Below are positions 53,329-61,950 of a DNA stretch of 64,000 bases, piece by piece. The stretch's first letter is position 1; every line of letters begins with the position of its first letter. Made by a program: the position numbers and the translations under genes. The stretch comes from Gallibacterium genomosp. 3. GTDB lineage: Bacteria > Pseudomonadota > Gammaproteobacteria > Enterobacterales > Pasteurellaceae. Under the pieces are notes generated by a model. That model saw nothing but the letters and a program-made list of their open reading frames with translations, ran no database searches and had not been told where the DNA came from. The DNA is taken from assembly GCF_001678475.1 (NCBI RefSeq), contig NZ_JTJR01000011.1, forward strand, positions 95,835 through 159,834, in the 5' to 3' direction.

Positions 53329-53688
53329 ATGAATGATATTCAAGATAAAATCGCAGCAGCTACAAAAGATTGGGATATTGAAAAAATGGTCAACGCTGTG
53401 ATTAAAGATGATCCTGACGCAATTTCAATAAAAGATAGCTTAACGGACGCACTAGAACAAACAAAAGCAGGGAATGTAGCCAGAAAAACGAATATAAATT
53501 TATCTGCTATTGTAGAAACACGCTTAAAATCGGGGCTTTCACAAGATAAATTTGCTAAAAAGCTCGGTATTTCAGTTAATACCTTGCGTTCATGGGAACA
53601 AGGACAAAGAAAGCCTAGCGGAGCGGCTGAGACGTTACTTTCTCTATTAGTAAAACGCCCCGACCTAATCGCAGAATTAAACGCCTAA
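53329..53688 (+). CDS. HigA-type antitoxin
   Basis: 119 residues with a C-terminal Xre-family helix-turn-helix (LKSGLSQDKFAKKLGISVNT then LRSWEQGQRKPSGAAETLLS). The N-terminal half would bind the toxin. It pairs with the upstream toxin gene and probably binds the two palindromes at 52966-53000. Confidence 0.87.
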   Translation: MNDIQDKIAAATKDWDIEKMVNAVIKDDPDAISIKDSLTDALEQTKAGNVARKTNINLSAIVETRLKSGLSQDKFAKKLGISVNTLRSWEQGQRKPSGAAETLLSLLVKRPDLIAELNA

Positions 53689-53708
53689 TCAAGCGGTTTA
53701 AATAACTG

Positions 53709-54656
53709 CTATAAATAGCCCATATATTTTTTTAATGTCCCCTTTGAGGGTATGCGCTCATTTGGGAATTTATGCGATAGTATGGTGTGCAGTTCGCTAT
53801 ATGTTGGTTTTTTGCCATCTTTTCGTCGTAACTCTGGGCTTGCTTCTAGTAATAAATCAATAAAATGGGCTAGCTTTTCATTGTCGGTTTTTGGTGGAAT
53901 ATCGACGTTATAGTCTGTTTGTTGTATTTGTGTGCTTTCTTGCTCTTTATCTTGAAATTTATTTATAAATTCTTTTAAGTGTTCTGTTTGAATAACAAAA
54001 AAAGCGCCCTCTATTTCGCCAATTCCAGAACAAGGGTAAGTAAATGTTTCTTTTTTAAATTTTTCTGAATTAATTTGGCTTGAAATATTAGCTTTCTCAA
54101 GAGGTGTAAACTCTATATTTTCATTTAATTTCTTTTTTATATCATTTCTACATTCTTTTTGAAGGGCTAAATACTCATCTTGATTTAGCTTAGTTTGTCT
54201 TTCTATAACTATGTTGTCTTTGTTTTTGACATAAAATCCATTTAGATTAAATACATCTACTACTGGTAAATTTTTTTCTTTTTTTAGTTGCCATTCAAGA
54301 TCTATTTTTTCATTCCCAATTAGCTTTAGTTCATATACTCCAGATTTAAAGTGATATTTATCTGGAAGAACCTTCATAAATTCCTTGTCATTATATTTAT
54401 CATATTCGTATATTTTAACTTTCTCTCCCTGTAATCCTATAACTTCTTTATAATTTCCCCCTTTTTTCTCGTCAGTTGTAATATCACAGATTTTTCCTAT
54501 CCAACTATGGGGAAAATAAACGGATATTCTCAGCTCTTCATCAACTGCTAATTGTAAAATATCCGCTTTATTTACAGCTTCATTCAAATTTGATGTTAAA
54601 TATTCCGCTGCATCTTCTAAAGAAAGCCATTTTTTGAGAGTAAATAATTTTTTCAT
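53709..54656 (-). CDS. Hypothetical satellite protein with excisionase-like N-terminus
   Basis: 315 residues. The N-terminal part (FTLKKWLSLEDAAEYLTSNL) resembles a MerR/excisionase-like helix-turn-helix start; the C-terminal part (NEKLAHFIDLLLEASPELRR, PTYSELHTILSHKFPNERIP) looks like a second DNA-binding or dimer unit. No family I can name. Its leader contains the structured region at 54675-54758. Role may be regulatory. Confidence 0.6.
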   Translation of the reverse strand: MKKLFTLKKWLSLEDAAEYLTSNLNEAVNKADILQLAVDEELRISVYFPHSWIGKICDITTDEKKGGNYKEVIGLQGEKVKIYEYDKYNDKEFMKVLPDKYHFKSGVYELKLIGNEKIDLEWQLKKEKNLPVVDVFNLNGFYVKNKDNIVIERQTKLNQDEYLALQKECRNDIKKKLNENIEFTPLEKANISSQINSEKFKKETFTYPCSGIGEIEGAFFVIQTEHLKEFINKFQDKEQESTQIQQTDYNVDIPPKTDNEKLAHFIDLLLEASPELRRKDGKKPTYSELHTILSHKFPNERIPSKGTLKKYMGYL

Positions 54657-54674
54657 TGTCGCCCCTATGCGTTG

Positions 54675-54758
54675 CCCTATTTAGTGAGAACGTGGAAAGC
54701 GAATAAATAGGGTTACTCGCCTTTCGGTGTGGTAGCTACTCCGCCACCTATCCACGTT
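54675..54758 (-). ncRNA. Candidate structured regulatory RNA upstream of the 315-residue gene
   Basis: Read on either strand: CCCTATTTA (54675-54683) pairs perfectly with TAAATAGGG (54704-54712). Its loop holds AACGTGGA (54689-54696), complementary to TCCACGTT (54751-54758). Between lies GGTAGCTACT with flanking GTGG/CCAC arms. These pairings conflict or form a pseudoknot, as in switchable antisense/leader RNAs of P4-like immunity regions. It starts only 19 nt before the gene's ATG on the minus strand. The rest of the gap to 54999 holds a terminator at 54925 and nothing else I can assign. Confidence 0.4.
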
Positions 54759-54924
54759 AAATAGATTACAAGTGATTACACTTGATGACATGGAGAAACA
54801 TTATAGCACTGTGTTTTTATACAGGAAATAAAAAAACTAGCTAATAAATAGCGAGGTTTATTATTGGGTAATCTAAAAAAGGTGTCCAATAATTTTGGAG
54901 ACCTTAATTCTGTATTAGCTACAG

Positions 54925-54954
54925 TAAAAAGGCATATCCAATTTTGGATATACC
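54925..54954 (-). terminator. Terminator of the Panacea-type operon
   Basis: Minus strand: GGTATATCCA (54954-54945) with TGGATATGCC (54940-54931), followed by TTTTT. It lies 46 nt after the last small gene. Confidence 0.78.
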
Positions 54955-54999
54955 TATTCTAAATAGTATATGGATAGATAAACTTGATATGAATCTATC

Positions 55000-55242
55000 T
55001 CATTTTGTATCTTTATTGTTTGTTAAATTTTTAAGTTGTTGAATAGTGTCGATAGGGTTATGACTAAATCCCATTGATGAAAGTTTTACATTAGGGATAT
55101 TTGGGAAGTCATCATTAATTAATTGTTGTAATTTGTCTAGCCATTTATAATTTTTGCTTGTTTGACTGATTAAGTATAACAATACAGTAATATGACCTTT
55201 TTGTGACCGCTCTATTCCATATTCTAGAATGATGTTCGACAA
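55000..55242 (-). CDS. Small protein resembling the C-terminus of Abi_2 proteins
   Basis: 80 residues from a TTG start. The end (WLDKLQQLINDDFPNIPNVK, then LSSMGFSHNP) resembles the C-terminus of Abi_2 (AbiD/AbiF-like) abortive-infection proteins, which usually end ...YPNIPLSSMGFPENW. At 80 residues the rest of the Abi_2 fold is missing, so it is either a degraded fragment or a free-standing partner. It begins 7 nt after the toxin-like gene. Confidence 0.4.
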   Translation of the reverse strand: MSNIILEYGIERSQKGHITVLLYLISQTSKNYKWLDKLQQLINDDFPNIPNVKLSSMGFSHNPIDTIQQLKNLTNNKDTK

Positions 55243-55249
55243 TCCATTT

Positions 55250-55720
55250 TTATAAATTATTATCTTGCATGATTGCTGTAATAATTTGCGTTTTAGTTAT
55301 TCTTGATAAGTTTGTAGATTTATCTACTACATCAATAACAGTTCTCAATACATAGGGCTGTAATTTTCCTTTGTACATTTGACTGAAATTAGCCATTAGC
55401 TCTTGCCGTAAATGTGAAATGTCAAATGATTGATGTGCTTGAACGCAGTTTAGGATTGAGTCGTGTGATAAAAAAGAATGGTCCGCTTGTGGAATATCAA
55501 TCTGATCGGCAAGTAAGTTAGGGTTGTTAAGAATATAAGGGTGAATTTCTGAATTAATAATAAACACCTGTAGCGGGACAATAGAAGCCACCATTACAAA
55601 TTTATATTTTGGTGGCGTAGTGAAATCACAAAATAACCGCAATACTACTCCCGCTTTTAAATGGTTATTTATAGCTGTTTCAGCAAGGCTGGGCGGGAAT
55701 AAATCAGAAAGGCTAGCCAT
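55250..55720 (-). CDS. PemK-like candidate toxin partner of the Panacea protein
   Basis: 156 residues. The core (HLKAGVVLRLFCDFTTPPKY, KFVMVASI, FIINSEIHPYI, FLSHDSILNCVQAH) resembles a PemK/MazF-like barrel seen in small toxins encoded with Panacea (PanA) antitoxins. It overlaps the Panacea gene by 8 nt, supporting a PanAT-type pair. Toxin assignment is inferred from fold pattern and context. Confidence 0.6.
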   Translation of the reverse strand: MASLSDLFPPSLAETAINNHLKAGVVLRLFCDFTTPPKYKFVMVASIVPLQVFIINSEIHPYILNNPNLLADQIDIPQADHSFLSHDSILNCVQAHQSFDISHLRQELMANFSQMYKGKLQPYVLRTVIDVVDKSTNLSRITKTQIITAIMQDNNL

Positions 55721-56231
55721 TCAAATAACTTCTTAATTGTTCGCTATTCTTGCTATGTTTTACGAAAGCCTCAAAAAGAATTTCGTTATTGCGATCGGCT
55801 TCTTGCCATAAACTATCGTGCGACTTGTCATTCAATTCAGCGAAAGAAAGGTTGCCATTTTCTGCAATAGACTCATCTAGGCAATCAATATCACTTTGAC
55901 TTAAATAGTCTATATTTTCACTTCGCTTTGCCTTAACGCTAAAATTTTCAACTTCTAAAGCGTCCCTAATTGTATTAATCATTTCAGGCAGTAAATAAAC
56001 ATTCTCACCTTTTGCCACTTTCAAAAAGTTATACGCATTGCTAGCAACTGGGCCATTCCTCATTGCAATATAATTATCGCCAGTAATAAAACGCCCGTTT
56101 CTTTCTAAATGCTTTCTATCTGCGAAAAGTTGGATCTTAACAATGTGATAAATATCTTTAATCGGACAACGATTAGCGATATAAAGCAAGGTTTCTAATG
56201 CTTTTTCACCATCAAATGCCATTTTAAACAT
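55713..56231 (-). CDS. Panacea (DUF4065/SocA-like) antitoxin
   Basis: 172 residues of the Panacea domain family: EKALETLLYIANRCPIKDIY, then VKIQLFADRKHLERNGRFI, GDNYIAMRNGPVASNAYNFL, NIDYLSQSDIDCLDESIAEN. This domain (PanA) neutralises many unrelated toxins in phage- and mobile-element-encoded TA systems. Start ATG at 56231 behind GAGG. It leads the operon with the PemK-like gene and lies directly next to the integrase-side origin. Confidence 0.8.
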   Translation of the reverse strand: MFKMAFDGEKALETLLYIANRCPIKDIYHIVKIQLFADRKHLERNGRFITGDNYIAMRNGPVASNAYNFLKVAKGENVYLLPEMINTIRDALEVENFSVKAKRSENIDYLSQSDIDCLDESIAENGNLSFAELNDKSHDSLWQEADRNNEILFEAFVKHSKNSEQLRSYLNG

Positions 56232-56479
56232 AATTACCTCTGTTAGTAGAATGAAGTGGAAATAGATAATGGCAAGGGCGCAACTTGACTAACGAGTAGA
56301 TTATTAATAAATAAACCTCGGGACAGAGGATGCGCCACGATTACCTAAAATTTTACCTAAACAGAAAAGAAAAGCAATAGTTTAAATGTTCTCATTGTAT
56401 TTCTTTGTCTCTATTTGTTTCTCATTGTACTTCAATGATAAAAGCTATGGTTACAATTCAATATTACCCCTTTTCATAG

Positions 56480-56624
56480 TTTCGCAAATCGGCGATCTGT
56501 TTCGCAGTTTGCTAAATTTATAAAACGCTCACAAACCTTGAAATATAAGGCTTTATCGCATATTGTGGCGGTTTCGCAACTCAAGAAGTTATTTCGCAGT
56601 TTGAGCACTAAAATTTGCGAAATT
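56480..56624. repeat. TTTCGCA repeat cluster
   Basis: Within the 716-nt gene-free gap between panA and int, TTTCGCA recurs at 56480, 56500, 56572 and 56592 (plus strand), with an inverted TGCGAAA at 56616-56622. The longer TTTCGCAGTTTGAGC at 56592-56606 reappears inverted at 44232-44246 near the left end. This suggests protein-binding sites for excision, replication or packaging, distinct from the iterons of the origins. Confidence 0.5.
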
Positions 56625-56708
56625 ACACCAGAAAAAAGCCCTTAATTTAATATTAAAAATATCGCTTTCCCCTCTTAGCACTCATACCCATTTAATTAGT
56701 TATGTTTT

Positions 56709-56880
56709 AATAGGACAAAAAGCCATAAAAATAGGACAAAACAGGTCTAAAATAGGACAAAATGACCCTAAAATAGGACAATATTTGTTTATTTATTAAT
56801 CTATTTTATTTTTATGTTATTGATATTATTATAAACGTATTTTTTATTGTCCTAATTGTCCTATAAAAAACACTCTCCTA
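56709..56880. repeat. Iteron-type origin copy 3 (TAGGACAA words)
   Basis: Four direct AGGACAA iterons at exact 21-bp period (56712, 56733, 56754, 56775), then 72 nt later two inverted TTGTCCTA words (56847-56854 and 56856-56863), with the AT-rich core TATGTTATTGATATTATTAT between. Geometry is identical to copy 2, but the iteron word differs. It lies just downstream of int. Confidence 0.72.
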
Positions 56881-56911
56881 ATAGGAAAAAATTTTAAATT
56901 AAAAATGAATG

Positions 56912-56938
56912 AAAAAAGCCAGTAAAATAACTGGCTTT
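56912..56938 (-). terminator. Terminator of the integrase gene
   Basis: Minus strand: AAAGCCAGT (56938-56930) pairs with ACTGGCTTT (56923-56915), 6-nt loop, T-run of six. It lies 10 nt after the int stop. Confidence 0.85.
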
Positions 56939-56947
56939 GGTGGTGGC

Positions 56948-58201
56948 TTATAGGAAAGGTTTAGGGGCTATGTTTTCTATGTAATCGCCCCATTCTTGCA
57001 GCATTTCCTTTCTATGCTCGATATATTCCGCCTTGTTGTATATCCCTCTAATACGGTTCTTGTCTTTATGTGATAAGGCTTTTTCTATCCAGTCCTCTTT
57101 GTACTTTCCTTGTTCATTTAATGCGGTACTTAATAAATGCCTGATACCGTGTGTAGTGAGTTTGCCAACGCCTAATGTTTTAACAATAGCTTGTCTGATA
57201 GCTTCAATGGTAATGTGGCCAGCTTTTGCTGTTGGACTGTAAAACACAAATTCGCTCTTGATATTTAATGCGGCGTTAATGGCTTTTACCTTTTGTAATA
57301 GATGAATCGCTTGAGTAGAAAGGGTAACCGTGTGAAGTCGTCCCTCTGGTAGGTTTTTATTTCCTTTCTGAACACGATAAGACCATAAGCCATCATTTAA
57401 GTTAATATCTTCCCATTTTGCTTTGGCGATTTTACTCGGTCGGCTACCAGTCAAAAGCGTGAGAATAACCGCATAAAAAGACAAGGGGCTAAAGCGCCCT
57501 CTCTCCTTGTTCTCATAGAATAAACGTAAAAATTCGGGTAATTCAGTCAGATCGATAGTGTTCATTCCTTTAGGTGTTGGCTTAGTAAATTCTTTTCCAA
57601 TCTTGGCCAGATTATTAGCGGGAATAATCCCTCTATGTAAGGCATAAGTCATCACCTCATTAATTTTCGTTATGACCTTTGATAGCTCTGTATATTTCCC
57701 ATCTCGTTCTAATGGTTTTAAGGCGTTAATTGCCATTAATGGGGTTATCTCGTTAATAGGATAGTCGCCTAATGTAGGTAAGATGTGGCGCTCGAATCGT
57801 TGCCATGTTTCTTTTTGTGTGCGTTCTGAAAAGTCGGGTTTATGCTTTCTATCGTCAAACCAAAGACCAGCGATTTTTGAAAACGTATTATTCATTGCTT
57901 CGGCTTGTAGTTGGCTTTGATGTTGTTCGTAATCTTTAGGATCAATACCTTTCATTACTAACGCTTGATATTCATCCCGCTTAGCTCGTGCTTGAGCTAA
58001 GGTAATAGTTGGATAACTACCGATAGTTTTATTGGTGCGTTTCTTGGTATAGGGTTTAGTATATTTAAAAAGCCACGTTTTAGATCCTGATAGTTCAACT
58101 TGTAAATAAAGTCCGCCACCATCAGAAAGCGAAATAACCTTATTCCCCGCCTTAATTTTTCTTATTTGCGTGTCTGTTAGCTGTTGTGCTTTTCTTGCCA
58201 T
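56948..58201 (-). CDS. int: Tyrosine recombinase/integrase of P4 type
   Basis: 417-residue integrase that inserts the element at selC. The N-terminal DUF4102 arm-binding domain (SDGGGLYLQV, YTKKRTNKTIGSYPTITLAQ ARAKRDE in two parts) precedes the core-binding domain and the catalytic domain with R in TGSRPSKIAKAKWEDI, the H-x-x-R box THGIRHLLSTAL, ALSHKDKNRIRGIYN and the nucleophilic Tyr in the Y-N-K-A-E-Y segment. The gene's 5' end faces selC, 276 nt away, with arm sites in between; its 3' end abuts origin copy 3. Confidence 0.95.
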   Translation of the reverse strand: MARKAQQLTDTQIRKIKAGNKVISLSDGGGLYLQVELSGSKTWLFKYTKPYTKKRTNKTIGSYPTITLAQARAKRDEYQALVMKGIDPKDYEQHQSQLQAEAMNNTFSKIAGLWFDDRKHKPDFSERTQKETWQRFERHILPTLGDYPINEITPLMAINALKPLERDGKYTELSKVITKINEVMTYALHRGIIPANNLAKIGKEFTKPTPKGMNTIDLTELPEFLRLFYENKERGRFSPLSFYAVILTLLTGSRPSKIAKAKWEDINLNDGLWSYRVQKGNKNLPEGRLHTVTLSTQAIHLLQKVKAINAALNIKSEFVFYSPTAKAGHITIEAIRQAIVKTLGVGKLTTHGIRHLLSTALNEQGKYKEDWIEKALSHKDKNRIRGIYNKAEYIEHRKEMLQEWGDYIENIAPKPFL

Positions 58202-58224
58202 AGTACAAGCCTTTAAAAAGAAAT

Positions 58225-58386
58225 TGTACTAGAAAAAACACTCAATCTTTTGTAATTGAAATATTTTGTAACAATATGAATTAAAAGGGTTTTTCATTTA
58301 ATTGTACTAGAAAACAAGGCTGTTAATTTTTGTAATTTGGGAGTTACTCAATAAAATTCTGATTTTCTAGTACAATTTCTAGTACA
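58225..58386. repeat. Integrase arm-type sites, right end
   Basis: TTTTCTAGTACA occurs inverted at 58225-58236 and 58303-58314, and direct at 58363-58374, with ATTTCTAGTACA at 58375-58386 continuing the 12-nt period. Together with the pair at 43826-43849 this makes five exact copies and one near copy, all near the element ends. The sites also span the int promoter, so integrase may autoregulate. Confidence 0.72.
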
Positions 58387-58476
58387 ATTATTTGTTGCTT
58401 TAGGATTACATTGAGATACAACCAGAAACATAAGATATAGCGTAAAGCTAGATTTTACAAGGGTTTTTGAAACAGT

Positions 58477-58533
58477 GGGAAACAATCAGAAACGTGGAAT
58501 TACAACGATTGGCGGAAGGTCATGGGAGTTGAA
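58477..58533. other. attR of the satellite in selC
   Basis: 57-nt direct repeat of attL. It covers the 3' end of tRNA-Sec (58510-58533) and 33 nt beyond. The element lies to its left and selC stays intact because the repeat restores the tRNA 3' end. Confidence 0.87.
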
Positions 58534-58604
58534 CCCACCCAAGACTGCTGGCAGCCTTAACAGAATTTGAAGTCCTGCCACCTCACCGGAGATGACGACC
58601 TTCC
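58510..58604 (-). tRNA. selC: tRNA-Sec (UCA anticodon)
   Basis: 95-nt minus-strand tRNA beginning GGAAGGTCGTCATCTCCGG and ending ACCTTCCGCCA with encoded CCA. The long acceptor arm, the anticodon loop GACTTCAAATTC with TCA, and the long variable arm match E. coli selC (95 nt). It reads UGA as selenocysteine with SelA and SelB encoded just to the right. Its 3' end is the satellite's attachment site. Confidence 0.95.
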
Positions 58605-58713
58605 ATAAACCAAATAAAAATGATGGAATGCTTGGAAAAGCGCAGTCATTTTACTGAATTTTTTCGATAAAAACAGTATTATTTAAGCTTACTGTTATAA
58701 ATAGGAAATCTTT

Positions 58714-60105
58714 ATGTCTGCGCTTTATCGACAACTCCCCGCCATTGATCGCTTATTAAAAACGGAATTAGGGCTTAACTTAGTAGAAAATTTTGGACAT
58801 TCTGCGGTTGTGCAGATGATGCGAGAACAGCTGCAACAAGCCCGAGAACAGATTAAACAGCAACAACAGCTTCCTGATTACTGTCAAACTGATCAACAGT
58901 TTTTACAACATATCCAACAACACTTACAGCAACAACGCCAAGTTAAAATTCAGCCAGTACATAACTTAACAGGCACAGTATTACATACCAATCTTGGGCG
59001 TGCGATTTGGTCAGAGGCAGCACAACAAGTTGCATTGCAGGTAATGCAACAAAATGTCGCATTAGAGTTTGATTTGCAGCAGGGTAAACGAGGACATCGT
59101 GATCAAGCGATCAGTGAATTATTGGCACAATTAACCGGAGCGGAAGCGGCTTGCGTGGTAAATAATAATGCGGCAGCCGTGTTATTAATGTTAGCAACCT
59201 TTGCTCAAGGAAAAGAGGTGATAATCTCTCGTGGCGAATTGATCGAAATTGGTGGGGCATTTCGTATTCCCGATATTATGGTACAAGCTGGTTGTAAGCT
59301 GGTGGAAGTAGGGACAACGAACCGTACGCATTTACGTGATTATGCCCAAGCAATTAATGAAAATACGGCGTTATTATTAAAAGTACATAGCAGTAATTAC
59401 CAAATTATGGGCTTTACTTCGAGTGTGAGTGAAGAAGAGTTGGTTGAATTAGGGCGGGAAAAAGGTATTCCAGTGATGACAGATTTAGGCAGTGGCGCCT
59501 TGATTGATTTTCGTGAGTATGGTTTACCACATGAACCACAAGTACAGCAAAAGGTGGCAGCAGGTGTCGATTTAATTTCATTTTCTGGAGATAAATTATT
59601 AGGTGGACCGCAAGCAGGTATCATTGTTGGTAAACAGAGTTGGATTGATCAATTACAACGCCATCCATTAAAGCGGGTATTACGCTGTGATAAAGTAATT
59701 TTAAGTGGTTTAGAAGCGACATTACGCCTTTATCTTGAACCAGAACAGTTAATCAAACGTTTACCTACTTTACGCGCATTAACCGCAGATTTAGAAGTAT
59801 TACAGCAACAAGCGGAACAATTACAACACGCCTTACAGGATAAGCTTAGTGAGCGTTTTGAGATTACGATTGCAAACAGCGATGCACAAATAGGTAGCGG
59901 TTCACAACCTACTGCAAAAATTCCTTCATTTGCAGTAACACTGCAAGCAAAATCAGCAAAAAGCGACGATCTTTATCAACTGATTGCCAGATTAAAATTG
60001 CTTGATCATCCGATTATCGGACGGGTTGAAGCGGATAAATTATGGTTAGATTTACGTAGCGTGGCAAATATTGAAGCATTATTAACAACGGTGAAAGAAT
60101 TATGA
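58714..60105 (+). CDS. selA: L-seryl-tRNA(Sec) selenium transferase
   Basis: PLP enzyme (463 residues, as in E. coli) converting seryl-tRNA(Sec) to selenocysteyl-tRNA(Sec). It has [30 protein letters not shown] and the PLP-lysine motif [21 protein letters not shown] precedes the ATG. The stop overlaps the selB start as ATGA. It is transcribed away from selC, 109 nt from the tRNA 5' end. No selenoprotein gene is in the window. Confidence 0.97.
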   Translation: MSALYRQLPAIDRLLKTELGLNLVENFGHSAVVQMMREQLQQAREQIKQQQQLPDYCQTDQQFLQHIQQHLQQQRQVKIQPVHNLTGTVLHTNLGRAIWSEAAQQVALQVMQQNVALEFDLQQGKRGHRDQAISELLAQLTGAEAACVVNNNAAAVLLMLATFAQGKEVIISRGELIEIGGAFRIPDIMVQAGCKLVEVGTTNRTHLRDYAQAINENTALLLKVHSSNYQIMGFTSSVSEEELVELGREKGIPVMTDLGSGALIDFREYGLPHEPQVQQKVAAGVDLISFSGDKLLGGPQAGIIVGKQSWIDQLQRHPLKRVLRCDKVILSGLEATLRLYLEPEQLIKRLPTLRALTADLEVLQQQAEQLQHALQDKLSERFEITIANSDAQIGSGSQPTAKIPSFAVTLQAKSAKSDDLYQLIARLKLLDHPIIGRVEADKLWLDLRSVANIEALLTTVKEL

Positions 60106-61943
60106 TTATTGTAACAGCAGGGCACGTTGATCATGGGAAAACAGCGTTATTGCAAACTTTAACAGGAACGAATGCCGATCGTTTACCAGAAGAAAAAAAA
60201 CGGGGAATGACGATCGATCTCGGATATGCCTATTTGCCAGTGGAGGATAAGGTATTAGGGTTTATTGATGTACCGGGGCATGAAAAGTTTCTCTCGAATA
60301 TGCTGGCGGGGCTCGGTGGTGTCGATTACGCAATGTTGATGGTAGCTGCTGATGAAGGGGTAAAACCACAAACCGTAGAGCATTTAACCTTGCTAAAACT
60401 GTTACAATTTAAGCAAATTATCTTAGTCATTACTAAATCTGATCGGGTGGAATCGGAACAAATTGTGCAATTAATTGCCCAAATTCGCCAACAATTTCCT
60501 GTGCTTGCCACAAGTCCAACTTTTATCACATCCGCTTATACTCGCGAAGGCATTGATTCATTACGTGAATATTTAAGCCAATTAGAGAATACGGCGGAAC
60601 AAGATAAACCGTTCCGTTATGCGATTGATCGTGTGTTTAATGTCAAAGGTTCTGGGTTAGTGGTCACTGGAACAGTCTTTAGTGGCAAAGTCAGTGTCGG
60701 TGACGAAGTTTATTTGTCTGCAACGCAGCAAACGGTTCGAGTTAAAGGGATTCACGCACAAAATCAACCTGCCAAAAGTGGTGTTGCAGGGCAACGGGTA
60801 GCATTAAATTTAGCAACAGATTTAACTAAAGATGACATTGAGCGTGGCGATTGGTTAAGCGGGTTAGTTGCTTCATATGCCACAGATCGTGTGACCGTAG
60901 AATTAACCGCGAATGATACGATTAATGATGCACAGGCAGTGCATATCTATCATGCAGCGAGCCACACAGTAGGGAAGTTAAATGTATTGATCCGTTTACC
61001 TGACATGATATTAGCGGAAGTGATCTTAGATAAACCATTATTTATGGCGGTAATGGATAAGTTAATCGTGCGTAGTGGTGATGATCAACATACATTAGGT
61101 GGCGCAAAGGTCGTCGAGATTAACTCACCAAAACGGCATAAACGCAGCCCAGAACGGTTTGCATATTTACAGAAATTATTGGCTTGTCAAAGCAGTGTCC
61201 AACGCATTTTGTGTTACCTACAACAGCAAGCCTTACCATTAGCACAAGTGCAATGGGTGGAACAACTGACCACAGAGCAAATCTATTGCCTACAAAAACA
61301 AGCACAATTAGAGGTATTTCGTGATTGGCTATATGCTGAAAATTACCAACAATATCAGCAAAAACTATTGCTTAGCGCATTAGAAACGTTTCACCAGCAA
61401 CACCAGGATCAGTTAGGGGTGAGTAAGGCACGTTTATGGCGAATGGCGACTTTAAATCAACCAATGCCATTAATTTTCCATTTTATTGAACAACTGATTG
61501 CCGAGAAAAAGTTATTGCAGACCAATGGCTGGTTACATCTACCGCAACATCAAATTACCTTTTCTGCGGAAGAGCAGCAATTATGGCAACAGGTAGAAGC
61601 AGAGTTTCAGAAAACAGATCAACCTATCTGGGTGCGAGATATGGCGCAAATTTTAGCTTTAGATGAAGATACAATGCGTAGTTTTATGTATAAAGCGGGT
61701 AAGATGGGGTATCTGACACCGATTGTTAAAGATCGCTTTTTCCGCCAGCAAGAGATTCAACAGTATGCATTGTGGCTAAAAAATTATTTATTGGAACATG
61801 GTGAAGTGACTGTGAATGAAGTACGAAACCATTTCCAATTTGGGCGTAAATTAACGGTGCAACTGATGGAATATTTTGACCGTTCTGGCTTTTTACGCCG
61901 GAAAGGGAATGTACATTTATTGCGTGATAGTGACTCTTTTTAA
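60102..61943 (+). CDS. selB: Selenocysteine-specific elongation factor
   Basis: GTPase (613 residues; E. coli 614) delivering Sec-tRNA to UGA codons at SECIS hairpins. G1 is [10 protein letters not shown], switch region [15 protein letters not shown]3 [16 protein letters not shown]4 TKSD; the C-terminal third forms the four winged-helix domains that bind SECIS RNA (LHLPQH..., [21 protein letters not shown] [17 protein letters not shown]). It forms a coupled pair with selA. Confidence 0.97.
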   Translation: MIIVTAGHVDHGKTALLQTLTGTNADRLPEEKKRGMTIDLGYAYLPVEDKVLGFIDVPGHEKFLSNMLAGLGGVDYAMLMVAADEGVKPQTVEHLTLLKLLQFKQIILVITKSDRVESEQIVQLIAQIRQQFPVLATSPTFITSAYTREGIDSLREYLSQLENTAEQDKPFRYAIDRVFNVKGSGLVVTGTVFSGKVSVGDEVYLSATQQTVRVKGIHAQNQPAKSGVAGQRVALNLATDLTKDDIERGDWLSGLVASYATDRVTVELTANDTINDAQAVHIYHAASHTVGKLNVLIRLPDMILAEVILDKPLFMAVMDKLIVRSGDDQHTLGGAKVVEINSPKRHKRSPERFAYLQKLLACQSSVQRILCYLQQQALPLAQVQWVEQLTTEQIYCLQKQAQLEVFRDWLYAENYQQYQQKLLLSALETFHQQHQDQLGVSKARLWRMATLNQPMPLIFHFIEQLIAEKKLLQTNGWLHLPQHQITFSAEEQQLWQQVEAEFQKTDQPIWVRDMAQILALDEDTMRSFMYKAGKMGYLTPIVKDRFFRQQEIQQYALWLKNYLLEHGEVTVNEVRNHFQFGRKLTVQLMEYFDRSGFLRRKGNVHLLRDSDSF

Positions 61944-61950
61944 TTTAGGT

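Larger units (their letters stand above)
43720..58533. mobile_element. PICI/P4-like phage satellite integrated at selC
   Basis: A 14.8-kb element bounded by 56/57-nt direct repeats at the 3' end of tRNA-Sec. It has a P4-type integrase beside selC, 12-mer arm sites at both ends, AlpA, Rha, Icd-like genes with C4-like RNAs, a DUF927 replication ATPase with iteron origins, two terminase-small-subunit-like genes and two toxin-antitoxin pairs. There are no capsid, tail, portal or lysis genes, so it is not an autonomous phage. Size and gene set fit phage-inducible chromosomal islands of Gram-negatives; P4-like is the alternative. Apart from the HigBA-like pair and an RHH regulator, all genes lie on the minus strand. 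Confidence 0.82.
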
